DNA from: Ignavibacteria bacterium RIFOXYC2_FULL_35_21
GTDB taxonomy: Bacteria > Bacteroidota > Ignavibacteria > Kapaibacteriales > UBA2268
NCBI GenBank assembly: GCA_001804705.1
Contig: MHAY01000071.1
Coordinates: forward strand, 1-64,000
Reading direction: 5' to 3'
Length of the DNA stretch: 64,000 nucleotides
In this document: one piece after another, positions 36,585 to 44,232 of the stretch
Numbering within the stretch: the first letter of the stretch is position 1
Layout of the letters: the number at the start of each line of letters is the position of its first letter
Position numbers and translations under genes: made by a program
The notes under the pieces: model-generated
What the model saw: only the letters and a program-made list of their open reading frames with translations
Told to the model about the DNA's origin: nothing
Databases searched by the model: none

Positions 36585-37384
36585 TGGAAACAAACAAAAT
36601 ATATAAAGGTGATTGTGTTAATATTCTAGAAACAGAAATTGATAAAAATTCAATTCCATTGATTTTTGCCGATCCACCTTATAATCTTTCTGGTAAGTCA
36701 TTAGATTTAGCAAATAATACAACTGGTGGCGCATATTACAAGGTAAATGAGAAATGGGATACTTATAATTATGAGGATTATCTTAATTTTACTGAAAAAT
36801 GGATTTCATCTTGTAAGTCCGTTTTATTTCCTAATGGAAGTTTATATGTATCTTGTACACAACATAATATTGCCGAAATCATTATTATCTCAAAAAAGTT
36901 AGAATTGAAATTAAATAATATAATTACTTGGTATAAAGTTAATGCCATGCCTAACATAACTAAAAGAACTTTCACACATGCTACAGAATTTGTTTGTTGG
37001 TTCGTTAAGGGTAAAAATTGGATTTTTAATTACGATGCTGTTAAACAATTCAATCCGCAAAAAACAAAAGAAGGACAGAGTAAACAGTTGAGAGATTTTT
37101 TAAACTTTATAGAGTTACCAATTGTTCAGGGTAAAGAGAGGATTAGAGGAGAAAACGGTAGAGCATTGCATCCTACACAAAAACCAGAAAAACTTTTAGA
37201 GTTAGTTATTTTAGCATCATCAAATGAGAATGATATAGTCCTAGACCCGTTTTTTGGTATGGGAACAACCGGTGTTGTTGCTCAAAAATTAAAAAGAAAT
37301 TGGATAGGTATTGAAGAAAAAGATGATTATACAGCCTTAGCACAGGAAAGATTAAATTCAAATAAAATTATATTAAATGAGTAA
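36584..37384 (+). CDS. DNA methyltransferase 1 of the AlwI-type system (beta class, DPPY)
   Basis: 266 residues from the ATG at 36584, which overlaps the endonuclease stop codon; the frame is open 24 bp further upstream. Catalytic motif IV, FADPPYNLSG, is at about 28-37 and comes before the SAM motif DPFFGMGTTG (about 220-229), the order of beta-class N6-adenine/N4-cytosine enzymes. HPTQKPEKLLELV precedes the SAM motif. It probably modifies one strand of the asymmetric site. It is paralogous to the next gene (same DPPYNLSG, HPTxKPEKLLE and DPFxGxGTTG). Confidence 0.9.
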   Translation: METNKIYKGDCVNILETEIDKNSIPLIFADPPYNLSGKSLDLANNTTGGAYYKVNEKWDTYNYEDYLNFTEKWISSCKSVLFPNGSLYVSCTQHNIAEIIIISKKLELKLNNIITWYKVNAMPNITKRTFTHATEFVCWFVKGKNWIFNYDAVKQFNPQKTKEGQSKQLRDFLNFIELPIVQGKERIRGENGRALHPTQKPEKLLELVILASSNENDIVLDPFFGMGTTGVVAQKLKRNWIGIEEKDDYTALAQERLNSNKIILNE

Positions 37385-38204
37385 AATAGAATTATATCAT
37401 GGCGATTGTATTGAATTAATGCAATCATTAAAACCAAAAAGCATTGATTTAATCTTTGCTGATCCCCCCTATAACCTTTCTGGTAATGGTTTTTTGACAA
37501 CACAAAATGGCAAAGTTGCAAAATTACATAAAGGTGATTGGGATATTATTGAGGATATTCATTTATTTAACGAAAATTGGATTAGTCAATGTATACGGGT
37601 TTTAGCTGACACAGGTACACTTTGGATTAGTGGTACATTACATAACCACCCTTCTGTGGGTGTAATCCTAAAAAAATTAGGTTTATGGATTATTAATGAT
37701 GTGATTTGGTTCAAACCAAATGCCACTCCGTTATTATCAACAAATCGGTTAGCACCATCAACCGAATTAATTTGGGTAGCCAGTAAATCAAAAAAATATT
37801 ATTTTGATTATACAATGGCAAAAATTATTAATGATGGCAAACAGATGAAAAATATGTGGGTAATTAATGCTGAGAAACACAAAACTATTCATCCCACAGA
37901 AAAACCAGAGAAACTTTTAGAAAGAATTTTATTAATTGCAAGTAAAGAAGGTGATGCAATTTTAGATCCGTTTATGGGAAGTGGAACAACAGGAGTTGTT
38001 GCAAAACGATTAAATAGAAATTTTATCGGTTACGAGATTAGTAAAGAATATTTTGATATAGCAAATGTAAGAATTGGTATCGTACAACCGATAAAAGAAT
38101 TGATTACCGCAATTGAAAAAGAACAAAATCGAAATGACAAACAATATGCTTTAGTAATGGAAAAGAAAGGTAAATATAAAAGCCCAAAAAAAAAGGTTTC
38201 ATAA
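37377..38204 (+). CDS. DNA methyltransferase 2 of the AlwI-type system (beta class, DPPY)
   Basis: 275 residues. Motif IV FADPPYNLSG is at about 27-36, followed by HPTEKPEKLLERIL and the SAM motif DPFMGSGTTG at about 197-206. The start overlaps the previous gene by 8 bp. Systems with asymmetric targets need one enzyme, or one domain, per strand, and two paralogous enzymes would meet that need here. The C-terminus is Lys-rich. Asp-Pro in motif IV is encoded GAT-CCC, creating a GATC that host genes avoid. Confidence 0.9.
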   Translation: MSKIELYHGDCIELMQSLKPKSIDLIFADPPYNLSGNGFLTTQNGKVAKLHKGDWDIIEDIHLFNENWISQCIRVLADTGTLWISGTLHNHPSVGVILKKLGLWIINDVIWFKPNATPLLSTNRLAPSTELIWVASKSKKYYFDYTMAKIINDGKQMKNMWVINAEKHKTIHPTEKPEKLLERILLIASKEGDAILDPFMGSGTTGVVAKRLNRNFIGYEISKEYFDIANVRIGIVQPIKELITAIEKEQNRNDKQYALVMEKKGKYKSPKKKVS

Positions 38205-38259
38205 AATAATAATTATTAAATTTTTAAAACCATTTTAAAATCATTTTAAAACCGTTTTC

Positions 38260-38290
38260 TTGACATATCCTCCCCACAATCTTATCTTTG
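38260..38290 (+). promoter_or_regulatory. Strong Bacteroidota-type promoter without a coding gene downstream
   Basis: TTG (38260-38262), 20 nt, TATCTTTG (38283-38290): a full match to TTG-N20-TAnnTTTG, with the same spacing as the tRNA promoter at 17538. No ORF follows; the sequence from about 38295 folds and ends in a terminator-like element. Confidence 0.75.
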
Positions 38291-38294
38291 CACC

Positions 38295-38392
38295 GCATGT
38301 TCTTTGCAAAACAATGTCGGGCTGTATCAGCCGAAGCCGGTTGTTGTGTAACGTAAATCCCAATTCATCGGGAGGGTTTTCTTTCTAAAGCT
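38295..38392 (+). ncRNA. Candidate small RNA
   Basis: About 100 nt between the promoter at 38260-38290 and a T-rich tract. ACAA...TTGT with inner CGG...CCG and GGCTG-TAT-CAGCC form a stacked hairpin at about 38311-38347. A 3' stem AAATCCC/GGGAGGGTTT around AATTCATC ends in TTTTCTTTC, like a terminator. It is richer in G+C than its surroundings. It is not 4.5S or 6S RNA by the motifs I know. I cannot name it. Confidence 0.45.
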
Positions 38393-38598
38393 GAAGTTAT
38401 AATTCATTGAAATTCTAAATTTAAAAAAAGAAAATTAAGCATGTAGTTAGTCTTTTGGGCATAAATTTTAATATATTTAAGCACATTCAATCACTTATAA
38501 TTAAAAGAATTAAATAATAATTTTGAGCAAAAGAAAAATCATGTCAAACATGCTCAAATTGCCCAAATCTGCCCAATTTTGTCTCTCAATAACCAAAA

Positions 38599-38641
38599 AA
38601 CTCTGTGAAACTCCGTGCAAAACTCTGTGAAACTCTGTGGT
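38599..38641. repeat. CTCYGTG tandem repeat
   Basis: Four units of CTCTGTG or CTCCGTG separated by AAA-type linkers (about 11 nt period), then GTAAAAT. This resembles an interspersed intergenic repeat seen in many environmental bacteria. Between 38393 and 38841 I see only this, AATTGAAAATTGG-type repeats near 38680-38725 and the ATTCGTA array. Confidence 0.6.
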
Positions 38642-38801
38642 AAAATTTGCTTTATCCTCAATTCTGCATTTTAAATTTAGAATTGAAAATTTATTTAAAA
38701 TTGAAAATTGGAAATTGAAAATTTTGAAAAACCTGCTCCGGATGCACAAAATGCACGTTTTGGCTCTATATATCCAAATTCTCTAAGAAAATTTAACCAC
38801 C

Positions 38802-38832
38802 ATTCGTAATTCGTAATTCGTAATTCGTAATT
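38802..38832. repeat. ATTCGTA 9-nt tandem repeat
   Basis: ATTCGTAATTCGTAATT continues for about 3.5 periods of 9 nt. The preceding 29 nt (from 38773) match the spacer at 41401-41435, so the repeat belongs to a longer duplicated intergenic segment. Confidence 0.7.
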
Positions 38833-38841
38833 ATTTTTTGG

Positions 38842-39411
38842 CTACCACTCAAACAAGACGTAGTTGAGGTTTGCCATTATTGAAATTAATGATTTTGAGG
38901 TTTCGGCTATGTTATAAAACTTTACTTCGGCTCCGATACCAAATTTTTTACCAAGCTTCAAGTCGTATTGTCCTGAGAGCATATATCCGAATTCAAAGCT
39001 GTTGCTTTTGGATTCACCTGTATTATCAGAGATTTTTGAGCTTATATAATAATATCCGATACCTGTATTAATTCTAAATGGCGTCGAACCATAAGAGAAA
39101 ACAACTAATATGGGATAGGCATCCAAGTCTGCGTTAATGTCTTCTGTTTTCAAACTTGCAATTCCGAGGAAACCTGATTCAATACCAACGCTAAGTATGT
39201 GTTCGGTTAACCATTGCGCCCTGAAGGACAAAGCAATTTTATTTTTCTGAATATCATCCGAATAATCCGTATAGAATTTTGATAAGCCGAAAGAATACCC
39301 GCAGGAAGCGGTAAGAAGCACCTTGTAGGATGAATCGGTTTTCACATAAGACATTGCTTCTTGATATAGCAGTGCAGACAATAATAATATTATAAAAACT
39401 TTGTATTTCAC
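38842..39411 (-). CDS. Small outer-membrane beta-barrel protein
   Basis: 189 residues with a signal peptide (about 1-21). The mature part consists of alternating strands of about ten residues (VLLTASCGYSFGL, IALSFRAQWL, SNSFEFGYMLSGQYDL, FGIGAEVKFYNI) and ends in an aromatic residue (NYVLFEW), consistent with an 8-stranded OmpW/OMP_b-brl type barrel. Function unknown. It is the third gene of an operon behind the glycerophosphodiesterase lipoprotein, 6 nt away. Confidence 0.68.
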   Translation of the reverse strand: MKYKVFIILLLSALLYQEAMSYVKTDSSYKVLLTASCGYSFGLSKFYTDYSDDIQKNKIALSFRAQWLTEHILSVGIESGFLGIASLKTEDINADLDAYPILVVFSYGSTPFRINTGIGYYYISSKISDNTGESKSNSFEFGYMLSGQYDLKLGKKFGIGAEVKFYNIAETSKSLISIMANLNYVLFEW

Positions 39412-39417
39412 TTTAAA

Positions 39418-40641
39418 TTACTTTGTATAAAATTCGAAAGCAAGGATAGAAGGGTAGTTTGTAACGATACCGTCAAACTCACCTTCAGCATAATAACTCT
39501 TCATAAATTTCACATCATCAATTGTCCAGACAAATACTTTTACTCCTTCGTAGTGCATCTGCCTTACCTCATTGAGCTGTGTGCCAAGCGTCCAGGAGGC
39601 TCCCCAGTATTCTGATTTTGTTTTTCTGACATCATCAACACTTATTTCGCAAAGTGAATTGACATTATTGAAATAATTATTATCAATAAATTCATTTTTT
39701 ATTGTTTCATTTGTAATGCCAACCACAATATCAATATTTCGGTTGACAGCCACTGCTTTTAATTTATTAGCTTCAATAATCGGGATGATGTATTTTAGAG
39801 AATTAAATGATTTAATATCCAGCCACACAAGACGAATTCCGGTTTTATTAATAACAAGGTCCAAAGTTTCTTCTAATGAAGGAAGTTCTTCTCCATGTTT
39901 CAACTTGCACAGCTTTTTCAAATGAGAGTAATTGTAATTCTCGATAGGACCGGTCAGAAAATCTCCGTTAACCAGTCTCGAGCTTATAAAATCATCATGG
40001 AATAATACAGGTACATTATCTTTAGTAATTCTAACATCAATTTCAATTGCATTTGCTCCTAATGATTCAGCTAGCTCAATCATTTCGAGACTGTTTTCGG
40101 ATGCAGGAAGTTTATCGGAATTTCTGCCTCCTCCGCGATGGGCAATGATATAAAATGTGCTGTCAGGTTTGAGTTTTTCTTTAAAAGAAATTACAAAGCT
40201 TTTCTTATTATTACCCACATTAAAAATACCTCTCATTGTTATTTTATCAGATTGTAAACCGCTTAGAATTTCTTTTGCGCCTTCATTATAATCTATGACA
40301 AACCTCGAAAGCCCGGTTACCTGGTTAGGAAGTGCTCTGTAGTATCCTTCCAATACAATGTTATTATTGACGATTCCTGTTTCAAAAATGAAAAAATTAA
40401 TTGACTTCCCACAGTACATTGATAAACTTGATTTATTCGATTTAATCACACATAAGTCACCCAATATATTATTACCTTCAATTACAGTATAAACACCATT
40501 AAGATTCGATTGATAATCCTGATTCATCGGCAATGAACCTATAAGTTGGCTTTCATCACCGTAACCCGGATAACTCAGGTCAATAATATTCTGACAGCTC
40601 TGGTAAAGAAGGAAAATTATTAAGAAAATAAATATTCTCAT
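39418..40641 (-). CDS. Glycerophosphodiester phosphodiesterase, lipoprotein
   Basis: 407 residues. The lipobox LYQSC places the lipidated Cys at 16. An N-terminal beta-rich domain of about 140 residues precedes the GDPD domain at about 160-405: IIAHRGGGRNSDKLPASENS with catalytic His-Arg, EIDVRITKDNVPVLFHDD with metal ligands and the second His, and VWTIDD and DGIVTNYPS at the end. It hydrolyses glycerophosphodiesters to glycerol 3-phosphate and an alcohol at the cell envelope. It overlaps the upstream gene by 4 bp. Confidence 0.88.
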   Translation of the reverse strand: MRIFIFLIIFLLYQSCQNIIDLSYPGYGDESQLIGSLPMNQDYQSNLNGVYTVIEGNNILGDLCVIKSNKSSLSMYCGKSINFFIFETGIVNNNIVLEGYYRALPNQVTGLSRFVIDYNEGAKEILSGLQSDKITMRGIFNVGNNKKSFVISFKEKLKPDSTFYIIAHRGGGRNSDKLPASENSLEMIELAESLGANAIEIDVRITKDNVPVLFHDDFISSRLVNGDFLTGPIENYNYSHLKKLCKLKHGEELPSLEETLDLVINKTGIRLVWLDIKSFNSLKYIIPIIEANKLKAVAVNRNIDIVVGITNETIKNEFIDNNYFNNVNSLCEISVDDVRKTKSEYWGASWTLGTQLNEVRQMHYEGVKVFVWTIDDVKFMKSYYAEGEFDGIVTNYPSILAFEFYTK

Positions 40642-41345
40642 ATTATGAATCCTACTAGAAACTCAGGGATGAATAGCCACACCTGGTTTGTTGTGTAAGC
40701 AAGCCAGCTTTGGTAATAATATCTTGTATAATTTAATTTAACACCTAACATGAATACATTTTCGTTCCATAAAGGTTGTTCCAGTATCAATGATGACGAA
40801 ACATTGACAATCTGGTCTTTTTGGGTAAGCACTTCAATGTCACCGATGCTTTTAGACAAATGAAACATCAAGGCGGCTTCGTTTTTCAAAGTTGCCCGAA
40901 GTTCACCAAAATCATACCCAATTGCAATTGTCGGGTAATTAATCCAACCATATATTGAAGAATTAAAGTAATCAAAGTAAGCAAAACCAAACCAATAAGC
41001 CATGTTGTCGCCAACAGAGAATGAAAACTTATCAATGCTAAAATGCCAGCTCGCACCTGCAGAAATGTGATTTGTAAGCACATTTGTATGAATTATTCCA
41101 TTAATTGAAAAGTTAAATGGAAGTCCGAATCTGCCGTGATAAAATAACATTGGTACTTGATTGATTTGGTCATCAACTATAAATTTCGGTAATTTCCCGA
41201 TTGTTATACCAACGCTATTTACATATTTCCAGTTATTAAATGGTTCTGGATAATACAGGTATTTATCTGTATCGGCAACCTCCTGAGAAAGCAAACTGAA
41301 ATTCGCAATAATTATTAAAAAAAATGTTGATAAAAATATTTTCAT
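40638..41345 (-). CDS. Outer-membrane beta-barrel protein, unknown function
   Basis: 235 residues with a signal peptide (ends SLLSQ at about 21). The mature part is rich in Tyr, Trp and Phe in alternating strand patterns (GRFGLPFNFSINGIIH, FSFSVGDNMAYWFGFAYF, LRATLKNEAALMF) and ends FLVGFII, typical of an outer-membrane barrel. It is the first gene of a three-gene minus-strand operon with the glycerophosphodiesterase, so it may import or anchor its substrate; that link is inference. Confidence 0.65.
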   Translation of the reverse strand: MKIFLSTFFLIIIANFSLLSQEVADTDKYLYYPEPFNNWKYVNSVGITIGKLPKFIVDDQINQVPMLFYHGRFGLPFNFSINGIIHTNVLTNHISAGASWHFSIDKFSFSVGDNMAYWFGFAYFDYFNSSIYGWINYPTIAIGYDFGELRATLKNEAALMFHLSKSIGDIEVLTQKDQIVNVSSSLILEQPLWNENVFMLGVKLNYTRYYYQSWLAYTTNQVWLFIPEFLVGFII

Positions 41346-41400
41346 TATAAATATACCAAATGTATTATATCTAAAGTAAAAATTTTGAGGATTTAATCAA

Positions 41401-41479
41401 TCCAAATTTTCAAAGAAAATTTAAACGCCATTCGTATCATGTCACCCTGAGCGTAGTCGAAGGGTCGTAATTCGTAATT
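41401..41479. repeat. Duplicated intergenic segment carrying an inserted TGTCA repeat
   Basis: TCCAAATTTTCAAAGAAAAT...GCCATTCGTA matches 38773-38809, and the shared ATTCGTAATTA end follows at about 41469-41479. Between the two halves (about 41437-41465) lies a single TGTCACCCTGAGCG-type repeat unit that the other copy lacks. Confidence 0.7.
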
Positions 41480-41482
41480 AAA

Positions 41483-44116
41483 CTACTGCCCAGTATCCAC
41501 AGTCAGGAAGATTGAACATTCTTCGGTTTTACCGCCGCACTGAGTTTTTTCGACAATGCAGATTTTATATTTCCCTTTTTTTGTAAAATTATACTTTAGG
41601 TTTTTCAGATTCTTTCCTTTTTTAATTGTCTTTTTTGCGTTTGGGTCAACGATTTGCCATTCAATATACTTGTCGGCACTGCAATTGGCAAAGCACCGGC
41701 TTTCGTATATGAAATTAACCTTTTGCGGTTTACCGAGATATAAAAAGTTGTTAATTATGCTTGCTTTTATTTTGTTGTTCATGTAATACAAATTAATACA
41801 GCCACAGCTTGGGCAGTCGGGAGCAGCTCTCATGCTTGCATCTGAGCTTTGCTCGAGATTAGTAATCGTGCATTTCGACTCTGCGTAAAATTTATCATTT
41901 CCGCTGACACTATCTGAGCAAAGTGTTGTCCCATAAATTGTGTATTTCCCGCAATAAGGGAAATCATATATTAATACAGGGCTGTAAACCAAAATAGGTA
42001 CTGTGGGTAGAGTAATAGCTGCAAAATACACATCCGGATTAATGACCCTTATTATTTTTTCCAATTCGATGCAATCACCCTGGCATTTACCGTCAATTGC
42101 GATTTCTGCCGGAACTCCCATCAGCACACCTCTTTTCTGATTCAGTGGAGGCACGCCAATCCTATTGAACAGGAGCCTCATTACGCAGTTACAGTTTTTG
42201 ACAGGATTGGTTTTTTCTTCGATTTTCATCAAGCTATCAGTTTTAGGTAATGGTTTCGTATAAATCTCTCTCCCCGTTATCGCAGATACAAGGAAATTAT
42301 CCTGATAGGTTTCAATCTCCCACTTACCGTTTGGATGTTGGGCAAACATATTTTTGATTGTTTTTCTATCGGTTTCGTTTATCGGAAAACATTTGGTTTT
42401 TTCATTTCCATCTTCTGTCAGAATGCCAATTGTTTCTTTCACATCAAATTTCAGATAACAATCGGGGAGCTTGTGTTTTTCAGGCCCCTTCCATGTCCAG
42501 ACAACATTATTAGTGTTACAATCGTAAGTTATGTTTATATGCAAATAGCAAAGCCTGTCTCCTAAATACTTATTGAGTGCCGAATTAAAAATTTTGTAAC
42601 AGGAATTAATGTCATCATAAGGAGGAAAAACTAAATTGATTTCATTTGAATTAGGAGGACAGCACTCGGCTTTGATTCTAATATGCCCTATTGCTTCCCA
42701 CGCAGCAAGCCCGATATCGGAATCAATTTTTATACTGTCGTTTTTCCACTGCAATTCAACTGCATTCTTTAGCTTTACGAGGTCATTTTTGTATTGATTG
42801 CATTCTGTTTTCAGTTCATCAATAGAATTTTTTACAAAATCATTACATTTGGTTAATTCATAAAGTTGTTTTTGATTTTGAACAAGGCAATTAACAATCG
42901 AATATGCTGTCTGCAATGCATCACTTTCGCTCTCTTTGAGTTTGCCATCGCATAATACGCTTATGAAGTTTACGAAGTTATCATATATGCCGAAATCTAT
43001 TGCACGGTTTTCAGTATTAATCCAATTTTTCTGCTGTTTTGAGTAAGTAGTCAAAAGGCTTTGAATATCCATGTTTTCGGAATGAATTTTGTCAATAAGG
43101 CATTTATACCTGGTTTTGAAAAGTTCCCTGTGATAATATTCTTTGGGTTTTAACCTATCGCAAACAGGCTCGGATTCACATGAATCAGGCAGTTCGCATG
43201 AAGTTTTTGTTAATGAAATTCCTGACGTTTTGGCTCTTTTCACAAGTTTAGATTTTAATGCTGAAAATTTGTCATTATATGTTTTAATATTTCCTGCATT
43301 ATCTTCCAACTTTTTTAGTAGTAAACCCCAAAAGCCGATTTCAACCGAATCAATAGTGTAGATGAGACTATCGAGAGTTTTCTTCTCCTGGGTTAATATC
43401 AGGTAGTCAAATGGTCCCGCCTGGATTTTATGGATATTTGTGTCTTTCTCCTCATAAATAAAATTCAGGTGATATTGGATGCCTTTGTCTCCGCCCTTCC
43501 AGCAAAATTTCACATTATCGGGATTCACAACTGCACCATCCTCAGGCTCGATTAATTCAGTAACAAATACATCGGGAGGCGCCGCTATTTTATTCCAAAG
43601 AAATATGTTTATGGAACTCGATGCAATCAACTTTTTGTCTTTATAAGCTTCAACCTGCCATGCATAAAATTCCATGGGGGATTCATGAATATTAGTTATT
43701 CCTTCTTTTTTCTTGTCATTATCTTTCTTCCCTTTGGAAGGTTTATCATTTAAAAAATTGGTTATATCATCAATTTTATATGTGTTGCCTTGCATCAGTT
43801 CCTGAAAAATTTTTGAACCTTTCTGAAAGTATGATTTTGGAGCTTCTTCGAGCCGGGGATAGTTCTTTACATTCATTCCCGTATCAACTAATCTGGCGAT
43901 GAAAAGTTTGTATTTGATGTCTTTCTCCTTGAGAGGCACCCACTGAAAATCAACAATAACAGCAGATAAGCTCTCCATATCTGACGGAGAAACGATTTGA
44001 ATTTCTAATTTTGCTTGTGATTGTAAATATGAAAATGATAATAGAAAAATAATAAATATTAAAATCTTATTAACCTTTTTAATATCTTGATTAATTACCT
44101 GCATACTTGACTCCAT
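41483..44116 (-). CDS. Very large cysteine-rich exported protein, unknown function
   Basis: 877 residues. A hydrophobic signal or anchor lies at about 18-34 (ILIFIIFLLSFSYLQSQ); ATG 44104 is an alternative start. The first domain (LEIQIVSPSDMESLSAVIVDFQW) looks like a fibronectin/Ig-type fold common in FCB surface proteins, and FCWKGGDKGIQYHLNF looks like a second. A helical middle (about 300-470) follows. The C-terminal half is Cys-rich, and the whole protein has about 30 Cys (CPSCGC, CFANCSA, CIVEKTQCGGKTEEC), ending in a PKD-like module. I see no sorting domain. It is not recognised. Single gene. Confidence 0.6.
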   Translation of the reverse strand: MESSMQVINQDIKKVNKILIFIIFLLSFSYLQSQAKLEIQIVSPSDMESLSAVIVDFQWVPLKEKDIKYKLFIARLVDTGMNVKNYPRLEEAPKSYFQKGSKIFQELMQGNTYKIDDITNFLNDKPSKGKKDNDKKKEGITNIHESPMEFYAWQVEAYKDKKLIASSSINIFLWNKIAAPPDVFVTELIEPEDGAVVNPDNVKFCWKGGDKGIQYHLNFIYEEKDTNIHKIQAGPFDYLILTQEKKTLDSLIYTIDSVEIGFWGLLLKKLEDNAGNIKTYNDKFSALKSKLVKRAKTSGISLTKTSCELPDSCESEPVCDRLKPKEYYHRELFKTRYKCLIDKIHSENMDIQSLLTTYSKQQKNWINTENRAIDFGIYDNFVNFISVLCDGKLKESESDALQTAYSIVNCLVQNQKQLYELTKCNDFVKNSIDELKTECNQYKNDLVKLKNAVELQWKNDSIKIDSDIGLAAWEAIGHIRIKAECCPPNSNEINLVFPPYDDINSCYKIFNSALNKYLGDRLCYLHINITYDCNTNNVVWTWKGPEKHKLPDCYLKFDVKETIGILTEDGNEKTKCFPINETDRKTIKNMFAQHPNGKWEIETYQDNFLVSAITGREIYTKPLPKTDSLMKIEEKTNPVKNCNCVMRLLFNRIGVPPLNQKRGVLMGVPAEIAIDGKCQGDCIELEKIIRVINPDVYFAAITLPTVPILVYSPVLIYDFPYCGKYTIYGTTLCSDSVSGNDKFYAESKCTITNLEQSSDASMRAAPDCPSCGCINLYYMNNKIKASIINNFLYLGKPQKVNFIYESRCFANCSADKYIEWQIVDPNAKKTIKKGKNLKNLKYNFTKKGKYKICIVEKTQCGGKTEECSIFLTVDTGQ

Positions 44117-44232
44117 TATTTTGCAATTGTATAAATTAAAATAATAATAAACGTCTAAATTATAATTTTTATTTTCTTTAACAATAATTCATTTGTTAAA
44201 GCGATTCTATAAAGTCAATTTTACAATAGCTT

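Noticed and set aside
38295-38392. 4.5S SRP RNA or 6S RNA
   Set aside because: The conserved GGAAGCAGCC-type SRP loop and the long open-complex-like 6S fold are both missing.
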